This document shows positions 18,092 to 25,968 of a stretch of DNA of 64,000 bases, piece after piece. A program made the position numbers and the translations under genes. The stretch comes from Haloplanus aerogenes (GTDB taxonomy: Archaea > Halobacteriota > Halobacteria > Halobacteriales > Haloferacaceae): positions 1,860,001-1,924,000 of the forward strand of contig NZ_CP034145.1 of assembly GCF_003856835.1 (NCBI RefSeq), read 5' to 3'. Every line of letters begins with the position of its first letter. Positions within the stretch are counted from its first letter, which is position 1. The notes beneath the pieces were generated by a model that made no database searches, was not told the DNA's origin, and saw nothing but the letters and a program-made list of their open reading frames with translations.

Positions 18092-18330
18092 ATGAGTGAG
18101 TCAGAAGACACTGCCACTCAGGCGGAACGGATTCGACGTGTGAACTAATCCACTATCGATCGGCTGTCGTGTCTGACCAAGGCTTCCTCACGGAGTTCTC
18201 ATATCAGGTTGTGCTTGAGAATGGCGATGAGGTGATCATCGGTACGCAGTCGGGCGAAATCACAGACCTCGGATCCACTGATGTGCGCGAACCGAGGTGG
18301 CTTGTTGATGCCCGTGCCGCCACGAACTAA
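18092..18330 (+). pseudogene. Short broken gene (frameshift)
   Basis: ATG 18092 starts MSESEDTATQAERIRRVN and stops after 18 residues. In the next frame an open stretch continues through LIHYRSAVVSDQGFLTEFSY and on to a stop at 18328-18330, without an ATG of its own (only GTG 18169). The two halves read like one protein of about 78 residues broken near 18140. A TATA-like TTTATAC lies about 45 bases before the ATG. Alternatively, the second half is a real 53-residue gene starting at GTG 18169. Confidence 0.45.
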
Positions 18331-18400
18331 CAGCTAATCTCTCTTCGATATCTGCTTTCTCGGGAGCACTACTTGTGGCTCTTGCAGTGCAGTCCAGGCC

Positions 18401-18724
18401 TCACACTTCGGTGTTGGCCTCGCTCTTCCCTGTCTGCTCTGCCTCGTCATCGTCGACTGCCACCTCAAAGTCATCAATCGTGTGGTCCCGCCGACTGAGC
18501 CGTTCGGCGATCAGAAATTTCCGGAGGCGGTCAAGTTGCTCCCAGTGGAGATGTGGAGGTGGATCCGCATCCAACTCATTGAACCGCTCGATAACCACAG
18601 TATTGACGAACCGATCGAACTCTCCGCAAACGCCGCACGTGCGGGAAAGATGTGAAACGTCGAATTCACGCGTGACGGTCTCGTCCATACAGGTGATACA
18701 GCGGTACTTCGAGGAGTGGCTCAC
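18401..18724 (-). CDS. Small CxxC zinc-finger protein, uncharacterised
   Basis: A 107-residue protein from GTG 18724. Two knuckles, CITC (residues 9-12) and CGVC (about 30-33), make a likely zinc ribbon; the rest is helical and ends in a very acidic tail (DDDEAEQTGKSEANTEV). Several small haloarchaeal proteins of this build occur on plasmids and islands. No function can be assigned. Confidence 0.6.
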   Translation of the reverse strand: MSHSSKYRCITCMDETVTREFDVSHLSRTCGVCGEFDRFVNTVVIERFNELDADPPPHLHWEQLDRLRKFLIAERLSRRDHTIDDFEVAVDDDEAEQTGKSEANTEV

Positions 18725-19240
18725 ATCTATTCTTTGAGGAGAGTCGCCTTGTATTCACGGATCGAACCCGGTGCGATGGAAACGGATCCTCGATCTGCGA
18801 TATGCGAGTCGTCTCTCGGAGTGTCAGCGACCGAGACCAACATATCCTTCTCAACGGTGTATTCAGCACCCCGATTTCGACCGGTTCAGGCCCAACAAGG
18901 GACGTCGTTCACCGAGCGACCGAGCGCCTGCAGCGCCCATCATTCTGCGTGACGGGCAACATTTGGCAGACTGCGGTACGGCGTTTATAAAGGAACCCCT
19001 CTTCGGCCGTTTTGATTTCATCACGTTTCGGAACGGGGGTCGCCAGTGTCATGCGATTTGCTTGCATTTGAATGACAGTGTGGGTACATAATACTAGGGA
19101 ATCATGAGGCGACTAGGAGCGCGAACTAGGGGGAATCCACCTCTAGGTGGCGCCGTTAGGTTAGAGAATCTTTGGAGAGCGACTCTCCGAAGAGATAATG
19201 ATGTTAGGATGGCAATTACGGTGTATGACTGACGGGGGGA
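18725..19240. other. Intergenic region carrying a dispersed repeat
   Basis: About 515 bases with no convincing gene. It holds the repeat at 18898-19043 described separately. The rest (19044-19240) shows nothing I recognise. Confidence 0.5.
18898..19043 (+). repeat. Dispersed non-coding repeat, copy 1
   Basis: About 145 bases that match 44525-44673 at roughly 80% by eye. The best conserved parts are GGCAGACTGCGGTACGGCG and GATTTCATCACGTTTCGGAA. It includes GCCTGCAGCGCCCATC at 18926-18941, identical to the core of the right attachment site at 34374-34389. On the minus strand it has a TATA-like TTTATAAA near 18985. Confidence 0.75.
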
Positions 19241-19642
19241 TCAAGTCATGGACTGACGGGCTCTCCCCGAGAACGCCGCAGCTTCGAGTTCGTGGGCTGG
19301 CGGCCACCGCGGATCTTGGACGTCGGGGTGATACTGATTGACTGCTTCCGGGCTTGCCTCAACGGCGACGACGTCCGGCTTGTATCGAGTGATCGCTCCG
19401 ACAACTCGGGCGATAGCGATCGGATGGCTGTGCAGAACGCCCAAGACGTGAATTCCGTCGATTCGGCCCGCGGCGTCGCATTTGCTGATCCCTGTGGGCT
19501 GGATTTCTCTCTCATGATCACCGGGGTGTGGTGGATCCCCAGCGGCTATAATTGCGATATCTTGGTCAGTCGGCGTAGGGTCGTTTGTACTTGCGCTCCA
19601 CTGTTCCTGCCCTCTCTCAGACGATGAATCGTACTTATCCAT
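19241..19642 (-). pseudogene. TraB-family protein, N-terminal remnant
   Basis: A 133-residue frame. After a polar N-terminus it reads VLGVLHSHPIAIARVVGAI and KPDVVAVEASPEAVNQYHP, which match the start of the TraB/PrgY-type domain (a G-x-x-H motif followed by P-D-V-V-x-V-E). Full TraB proteins are at least twice as long and contain a second set of conserved acidic and His residues; here the frame ends shortly after ELEAAAFSGRAR. I read it as a truncated gene. Confidence 0.6.
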
Positions 19643-20047
19643 GACTAAACAGGCCTCATGAATCAGTCGCTTAAAAAGGTCTGCCCGCGAACGGGCCCCA
19701 CACGACTGTCTCCCGTATGGAATTTCGGTGGCTGCTACTTAGCTCCTAATCGCCGCTTCCCTGCTAGGCCGACGATTTCTCGGTTAGGACAGATACTTCA
19801 ATGATTCCCTCGGTGTGGAGTCTTGACTAACAGCACGGGGAGGTAACTAGCTGCACGACCATATCGTCGATAGCGGACATAGTTCGGATTGCCCCCGCGA
19901 TCGTCATTGATGGTTGTTTAGGGACGGACCTTTGGGATGCTGTACTATCCAGAACTGACCAAATCGCCCCATTCGATAATTTGACGGATCATACTGGGGC
20001 GCGGCGACACACGTATCGAAGATTCGTCCGCGATCAGCTACCACTCT
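19643..20047. other. Intergenic stretch without a gene
   Basis: About 400 bases with scattered stops in all frames and no recognisable protein or RNA. It lies between the TraB remnant and the 3' end of the DUF234 ATPase gene. Confidence 0.5.
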
Positions 20048-21439
20048 TCAGGACGGTGTGAGGAGATCATCTATTTCTGTAAGGCTACACAGCGACCAGT
20101 GTTCGTCAAGTTGGTCTTCGAGTCCGTCGACGAACCCACTTTTCGAGAACAGCGCGAAGTACTCCTCCCGGTCATCTGGTCCCCATCTAACGTTCCCTGC
20201 TTTTGTTCGTAGATTCTCGGCGAGCGACGTACCGACTGGTTCCGACGTCCACTTGCACTCGGCGAACAGGATCCGATCGTCGTTCGGTGCGAGCCCGACA
20301 ATGTCGATCTCGTCTTCCCTGTACCACCAGCGGCCGACTTCCGAGTACGGCTCGAAGTCACCGCGCCGAACTGCTTCCCAGACGGCCTCCTGACATACCT
20401 CCTCGAACGTGGTTGCGACGTGCGTCGGGAGGTCAGGCGCGATCGTTCCGTCGTACACGATGTCCGGTGCTTCTTCGATACTGGAGCGGTTCGGCTCGAC
20501 GTACCGGAACCAGAACCGAAGGAACTCATCGGCTACCCGGTACCGCGACCGCTTTGATTTCTTCCCCGTGGCCGTAACTGGTACGTCCCGTTGGATGAGC
20601 CTGAGTCGGCGAAGTGTCTGGAGGTACTTCGAGAGTGGTCCCGAGTCGATCCCCGTTGCGCCGGAGATCTCGTTCGGTGTCGTATGGCCCAGCGCGACCG
20701 CTTCGAGGATGCTCATATACCGGGCCGGGTTTCGGAGCTCGGTTCGCAGGAGGAACTCTGGTTCGTTATACAGCACCGCAGACGGTGACAGCATGTGCGA
20801 CCGAATATTCGCCGCAAGCGACTGCGTGTAGTCGAACAGCGTGAGGTACATCGGGGTACCGCCCGTGACGGCATACGAGCGAATCGCATCCTGGATGTCG
20901 TACGAGATGACTTCTCGGGCCTGTCGAAACGAAAACGGCGTCACGTCGAGTTGTGCCGTTCGTCGCCCGTATAGTGGGCTCTCGTGTCCTAGGATCTCTG
21001 ACTCCATCGTACTCACGCTCGACCCACAGAGTACGAGCATCGAATCCGTCCCATCGAGTTCCTGGTCGACGAACCCTTGCACGTACGACGGGAGCGAGTC
21101 GTTCTCTGCGACGAGATGCGGGAACTCGTCGATGACGACGACGAGATCCTCACGCTGGAGTTGCTCCCCGAGGTACTCGAACACCCCGTCCCAACTGTCG
21201 ATTCGCGGGACGCGCTCGTCGAAGTGGTCCGCGATCTGGTCGAGGAACTTCTCTCGCTGTCTATGCTCGGCCTCCTGCGCGGCGAGGAAGTAAATATGGG
21301 GACGGTTGGCACAGAATTCTTTGAGGAGCTCTGTCTTCCCGACTCGACGTCGCCCGTAAACAACGATGAAGTCCGAACCAGGGGACTCCACCGCGGCGGT
21401 GAGGGTATCGAGTTCCGCCTCCCGGTCGTAGAAGGTCAT
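20048..21439 (-). CDS. Archaeal AAA ATPase with DUF234 domain
   Basis: A 463-residue P-loop protein of the archaeal ATPase_2 / DUF234 family, common on mobile elements. Walker A is GRRRVGKTELL (K35), Walker B is LVVVIDEFPHL, and a sensor-like LVLCGSSVSTME follows. A winged-helix stretch comes next (LGHTTPNEISGATGIDSGPLSKYL). The C-terminal DUF234 part contains ILFAECKWTSEPVG, which resembles the ExK half of a PD-(D/E)XK nuclease core, preceded by a DEIDIVGL segment, so it may be a nuclease-linked NTPase. A 171-base gap separates it from the upstream helicase-nuclease gene, so operon membership is uncertain. Confidence 0.85.
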   Translation of the reverse strand: MTFYDREAELDTLTAAVESPGSDFIVVYGRRRVGKTELLKEFCANRPHIYFLAAQEAEHRQREKFLDQIADHFDERVPRIDSWDGVFEYLGEQLQREDLVVVIDEFPHLVAENDSLPSYVQGFVDQELDGTDSMLVLCGSSVSTMESEILGHESPLYGRRTAQLDVTPFSFRQAREVISYDIQDAIRSYAVTGGTPMYLTLFDYTQSLAANIRSHMLSPSAVLYNEPEFLLRTELRNPARYMSILEAVALGHTTPNEISGATGIDSGPLSKYLQTLRRLRLIQRDVPVTATGKKSKRSRYRVADEFLRFWFRYVEPNRSSIEEAPDIVYDGTIAPDLPTHVATTFEEVCQEAVWEAVRRGDFEPYSEVGRWWYREDEIDIVGLAPNDDRILFAECKWTSEPVGTSLAENLRTKAGNVRWGPDDREEYFALFSKSGFVDGLEDQLDEHWSLCSLTEIDDLLTPS

Positions 21440-21610
21440 ACTCTAGATAATGATTACTGTGATAATGACTTAAGCATTCGGTCAACCAGACCTACCCGGG
21501 AGATGCTCAGGCTGCGAGCAGAGTACCGAACCAAGCCCGGCGAAAGATTCAGGCGAAACAGGGCTGGAGAGACGGGTATACCGTCCGTCCAATAACGCGG
21601 GTTCGACTGG

Positions 21611-24600
21611 TCACTCCTCGAATCCTGGACCGACGGTGAATGAGTCCGGTGCGCAGGTCAGTTGGTTGTGTTGGCACCACTGGCAGTGCTCGCCAGCAGT
21701 ATACCGGCTGAACGAGAACTCAGCAATGCGGTTCATTGACTCTGTCACGTCGTCCCTGACTCCTTCTAGGTCGCCATTGCTGAACGTTCGGGATTCGACC
21801 TTCGGCCCTATCTCCCCGACATAGGCGTATCCCGCACGTGCTACAGGCTCATCGTACAGGTCACGACACGCTAACAGGTAGATCGGGAGTTGCTTATCGT
21901 CCTCCAAGTCGCGGTGACGTTCGGTGGCCTTGTAGTCGATGACGAGGAGCTCATCGTCCGGGGTCCGGTAGACGGCGTCGATGTAGCCGACGAGTTCGTG
22001 CCCGGCGATGTCCAGTGCGAACTCCCGCTCCGCGTCGATGATCTCGTAACTGGGAAGATCTAACTCGAAGTGTCGGTCAATACACTGCTTTGCCGCCGGG
22101 AGCGCGTCCTCGGAACGGCGCTGGCTGGCGAGCCGGTCACAAATCTCGTACCAGCTCTCACGGTCGCTCACACCTTGATTCGCGGCTTGCTCTGCAGTGT
22201 CGTGGAACAGCAACCCGATTTCACGCTGAGACACGCCATCCCCGGACCCGTTCGTGGCCGCTATCTCCTGATAATCGGGGAACGCGTTGACCACGTAGTC
22301 CAGGTAGTGACTCCGCGGGCACTCCTCGTAGGTCGCCAGCGACGTGTAGCTGTGCGACAGCGACGGCGACGGTGTCGACGGGCCGGTTAGCGACGTAACT
22401 TGGAGTGTCTCCCGCTCGACTCTCGGAGAGAGATCTCCGTTGAGAGTGGCTGTTGCGAGGTCTATCACGCGGTCACGCGCTGCCTCAACCGCGAGTTCTT
22501 CTCCATCGTGATTGACAGTACCACCAACGTGCCCGACAGTCTCGCTTGCCAGCGTGTTAGTCCAGTCTACCGCGTCATCCGGGAGACACTCCTGCACGTC
22601 GGTCCAGAGCGGGAGCTGCCCTCGCTCAGGCTGCCACGGGGTTCGGGATGGGAGAATCTCGTCAACAATCTCTGAAACCGGGTGCACGTCCGCAGCATCG
22701 TCGTCCTCGCTGCCGCCCTGAAGCACGAGGACGTCTTCGGCGCGCGTGATGCCGACGTGGAACACGCGGCGAGTCTCACGGGCGTCACGCTCGACGAAGT
22801 CCTCGGCAAACGCAGCCTCTGGGCCATCCGAGAGGCCGGTTTCGAGCGCGTCGTAGGTGCGTGAACTCGGTACCCACTCGTCGGCCGTGACTTGCGGGAT
22901 GAGGACGACCGGGAAGTCTAGGCCCTTGCTTTTGTGGATGGTCATCACGTTGACCGCGTCGTCGGCGATGTCCGGCTGACTCGTCGGGGAAGAGCCGCTC
23001 TCATCGAACAGGGAGTCATAGTGTTCGAGCGAGTCGATGAACTCCGGCGTGAGCGGTGGTTGGACAGCACTATCCCCGTACTGTTCGATGACATCCTCCA
23101 GCTGGGCGAGGTCCCGGCGCTCCTGCTCGCTGAGATACCACTCGATATTCGTGAGGTCTGTAAGTTCGCGGTACATGTGGCTGAGCGACGCCGAATTTCG
23201 GAGGTTGAGGAGTTCAGTGACGTGCTCGCGGGCCTCTGCGACGCGGTCGGGTTCCTCGAACTCGTCGAGCGGCGTTTCGCGCAGTGTGTCTACGAGCGGG
23301 TCGTCGCCTGCATTGAGCGTGCGGAGGTCTGCGTCGCACAGACGGTACCGCATCAGGAGGACGCGGTTCCAGCTCACCTCGTCGTCCGGCCGCGCGAGTG
23401 CCTTCAGGTAGGCAGTCACGGTGCCGACGCCGACTGATTCCGTGGCCAGATCGCCAGCAACTTGGTACGGGATGCCGGCGTCTTCGAATTCCTCGATGAC
23501 AGGTGTCGCGTGGTCGTTTTTCCGGACAAGTAACGCGATGTCGCCCGGATCGTACGCCTCATCGAGGCTCGCTGCTGCACCGCTCAATAAATTCTGCACG
23601 ACGGTTCGAAGTTGGATAGCGCCGTCCGCATCGTCCTCGTCCGGCAGTTCGACGGTAGCGACAGTGTCCCCGTCGTACGCAGGTTCGTCGACTCGTTTCA
23701 GTGTCTTGTGTCGTTCGCGGTGATCGAGCTTCTGTATCGCCTCGTTTGCCAGGTCGAGAATCGGCTGTCGGGAGCGGAAGTTCTCCTCCAACGGCTCATC
23801 TTCGAGCGCGGCGAACGCGCGGTCGAGTTCGTCGGTGATGTTGGCGACGTGTGCGCCACGCCACTCGTAGATCGCCTGATCGTCGTCACCGACGACGAAC
23901 AGGTTGTCGTCGGTGACGAGTGACGTGACGAGGTCGAACTGGAGGCGGTCGGTATCCTGGAACTCGTCGCAGAACACGTAGTCCCACCGGTCAGCGATTT
24001 CCTCGCCAACCGGCGACTCCATCAGTGCAGCCGTCTCAACGACGAGACCGTCGAAGTCGATGAGATTCCGCTCGTCGAGCTCACGCTCGTACGCGGCGTA
24101 CCCCGCAGTCAGGTCACGGGCAGTGAGACAGTCCGAGAGGAACGAGTCGAGATGGTCCGTGAGTTCGAGGTCGAGATTATCCGGAATCCCTTTCGGCGCA
24201 CCGCTCGCGTACCCACCGAACAGGTACTTCGGGAGCTTGTACGCGTTGTCCGGTAACTCTTGGTCGCCTACCTCATGGGCTTCGAACGCTGCTTCCAGCG
24301 CATCGCAAAGATCCACAAGTCGGTCGAGGAAGTCGCGTACGCTGGCCTCCATTCCGTCCGTCCCGAGCGCGTCGCGTTCAGCGACGAGGTCCGCACGCGC
24401 GTTTGGGAGCGAGTTCAGTACGCTCGACACGGACCGGCCGCCCAGATGGTCGCTGGCAATAGCCTCGACGCGCTCCGAGAGGTCAGCGAGTTCGTAGACT
24501 CGGTCAGCAGGGCCGAGGAAGGCGTCGATGTCGCCGGGCGTGATGCCGCTGCGCTTCATCGACCCGATGAAGTTGAGCAGCTTCGACGCGGCCCCCGACG

Positions 24601-25066
24601 CGTACCCGTCGCTCCCGTACACGTTGGGTTTCACAGACCGGTACTCGATATCGTCCAGAACGTCCAGCACGATGGCGTACTTCTCGGCATCCGTGGCGAC
24701 TTCGAAGTCCGGATCGATTCCGGCTTCGTAGGCGTAGTCGGTGAGGATCTCGTTACAGATCGAGTGGTACGTGTATGCGTCGATGTCGTACCCGGCTGTG
24801 CCGAGTTTCGCGTTGAGTTTCTCCCGCATCGAGTCCGCAGCGTTGTTCGTGAACGTCAACGCGAGAATCCGGTCCGGGGACACGTCCTCCTCGTCGATGA
24901 GGTGCTCGATCTTCCGCACCATCGTGAACGTCTTCCCGGTCCCAGCCCCGGCGAGCACACGCATCGGGTACGCGTCGGAGTCGATAATCGCCCGCTGCTG
25001 GGGTTCCGGGGACACATCTTCTTCCGGGACCGGGAACCACGACGGATACTCAGGCTCTTCGCTCAT
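21611..25066 (-). CDS. AddA-like UvrD helicase fused to PD-(D/E)XK nuclease
   Basis: A 1151-residue superfamily 1A helicase-nuclease. Helicase motifs are complete: Q-like PEPQQRAI, Walker A AGAGTGKTFTM (K45), motif Ia ALTFTNNAA, DEFQDTDRLQ, GDDDQAIYEWRGA, TIHKSKGLDFPVV and VGITRAEDVLVL. The last 250 residues form a RecB-family nuclease: YEECPRSHYLDYV, LVGYIDAV, LLVIDYKATE, then CQWCQHNQLTC, four Cys that could hold a 4Fe-4S cluster as in AddB and Cas4. By family knowledge it should unwind and cut DNA from ends. ATG 25066 overlaps the upstream nuclease gene by four bases. Haloarchaea normally resect ends with Mre11-Rad50 and HerA-NurA, so this is an acquired machine. Confidence 0.9.
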   Translation of the reverse strand: MSEEPEYPSWFPVPEEDVSPEPQQRAIIDSDAYPMRVLAGAGTGKTFTMVRKIEHLIDEEDVSPDRILALTFTNNAADSMREKLNAKLGTAGYDIDAYTYHSICNEILTDYAYEAGIDPDFEVATDAEKYAIVLDVLDDIEYRSVKPNVYGSDGYASGAASKLLNFIGSMKRSGITPGDIDAFLGPADRVYELADLSERVEAIASDHLGGRSVSSVLNSLPNARADLVAERDALGTDGMEASVRDFLDRLVDLCDALEAAFEAHEVGDQELPDNAYKLPKYLFGGYASGAPKGIPDNLDLELTDHLDSFLSDCLTARDLTAGYAAYERELDERNLIDFDGLVVETAALMESPVGEEIADRWDYVFCDEFQDTDRLQFDLVTSLVTDDNLFVVGDDDQAIYEWRGAHVANITDELDRAFAALEDEPLEENFRSRQPILDLANEAIQKLDHRERHKTLKRVDEPAYDGDTVATVELPDEDDADGAIQLRTVVQNLLSGAAASLDEAYDPGDIALLVRKNDHATPVIEEFEDAGIPYQVAGDLATESVGVGTVTAYLKALARPDDEVSWNRVLLMRYRLCDADLRTLNAGDDPLVDTLRETPLDEFEEPDRVAEAREHVTELLNLRNSASLSHMYRELTDLTNIEWYLSEQERRDLAQLEDVIEQYGDSAVQPPLTPEFIDSLEHYDSLFDESGSSPTSQPDIADDAVNVMTIHKSKGLDFPVVLIPQVTADEWVPSSRTYDALETGLSDGPEAAFAEDFVERDARETRRVFHVGITRAEDVLVLQGGSEDDDAADVHPVSEIVDEILPSRTPWQPERGQLPLWTDVQECLPDDAVDWTNTLASETVGHVGGTVNHDGEELAVEAARDRVIDLATATLNGDLSPRVERETLQVTSLTGPSTPSPSLSHSYTSLATYEECPRSHYLDYVVNAFPDYQEIAATNGSGDGVSQREIGLLFHDTAEQAANQGVSDRESWYEICDRLASQRRSEDALPAAKQCIDRHFELDLPSYEIIDAEREFALDIAGHELVGYIDAVYRTPDDELLVIDYKATERHRDLEDDKQLPIYLLACRDLYDEPVARAGYAYVGEIGPKVESRTFSNGDLEGVRDDVTESMNRIAEFSFSRYTAGEHCQWCQHNQLTCAPDSFTVGPGFEE

Positions 25067-25968
25067 CGCCGCACCTCCATCGACAGTCGGTCAGCACACA
25101 TCCCTCGATAGTCACAATCCGGGCACGCCTCCTCGTTGAGGAGATCGAACGGTTCTGGCTCGTGAGTTCCGTTCGTGATGCCGTCGTGTGCGGCGCGAAT
25201 GAGCCCCCAAATTGTCTCGTAGTGGTCTTCGTAGATCTCCGTAGTTTCCCGTGGCCACCCGCGCGCAGACACGTTGTATCCAGTGGGAGTGCTCTCGAAC
25301 GACGTTTTGTTGAGGAGGCCGTAGAAACTGAACCGGACCTCCATTCCGTCCTCGTAGAACGGTTCGTTCTTCACGCCCTCGATGTACGTCGCCGTCTGGA
25401 ACGCGTTCCGCACACGCTTCGGCTCGTGGGCCTCCCCGTCGAGGTGGTCGCCGAGGTACTCGGCTGTCCCGTCGGAGAGCATCCCGTGTGTTTTCCGCTT
25501 GTAGTCGAAGATGTGGAGCCCGTCGTCCGTCCGGATGACGTTGTCTGCTTTCCCGTGGAGCCCTCGCCCATCTACTTCGCATTCTACCCAGCATTCGGTT
25601 GTGATGGAGCGGCGTGCGTGTTCGATGCCGACGCCGCCGTCAGGATCGAAGAACGACTCGATGGCAGCCCGGTTCTCAGCACGCTGGTACTCTTGATGCG
25701 CAGCAGATTCGTAATCATCCGAGGTGCTGTGTTCGTCCCACTTCGCATCGAAAATCCGCAGCGCCCGGTCGTGAATCACCTCTGGTGGATCGTCGCGGCC
25801 GGTCGCCTCACACACGTCCTCGATAGTCTCGTGGTAAATCGTTCCTTGGTTGAGATACAGTTCTGTACGGTCCGGCGCGTTCACGTCCTGTACGTATCGA
25901 TAATCGTACAGCCGCGGGCACGTCGCATAGTTCGCCAGCCGCGACGGTGAGAGCGACTCCTGGCTCAT
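25063..25968 (-). CDS. RecB/AddB-type Fe-S PD-(D/E)XK nuclease
   Basis: A 301-residue stand-alone nuclease. It starts LSPSRLANYATCPRLYDYRY, the QTSLSxYxxCPxxFxxxY-like opening of AddB/Cas4 nucleases with the first cluster Cys (C18). The nuclease core is visible as GKADNVIRTDDGLHIFDYKRK (catalytic D and K), and the C-terminus has CPDCDYRGMC, the remaining cluster Cys. In bacterial AddB this domain is fused to the C-terminus of the helicase-like half; here it is a separate gene. It overlaps by four bases with both neighbours, so stoichiometric co-translation is likely. Confidence 0.87.
   Translation of the reverse strand: MSQESLSPSRLANYATCPRLYDYRYVQDVNAPDRTELYLNQGTIYHETIEDVCEATGRDDPPEVIHDRALRIFDAKWDEHSTSDDYESAAHQEYQRAENRAAIESFFDPDGGVGIEHARRSITTECWVECEVDGRGLHGKADNVIRTDDGLHIFDYKRKTHGMLSDGTAEYLGDHLDGEAHEPKRVRNAFQTATYIEGVKNEPFYEDGMEVRFSFYGLLNKTSFESTPTGYNVSARGWPRETTEIYEDHYETIWGLIRAAHDGITNGTHEPEPFDLLNEEACPDCDYRGMCADRLSMEVRR

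Noticed and set aside
20048-21439. The DUF234 ATPase as fifth member of the defence-like operon
   Set aside because: A 171-base gap replaces the 4-8-base overlaps seen between the other genes, and this ATPase family is common by itself on mobile DNA. Left as neighbour only.
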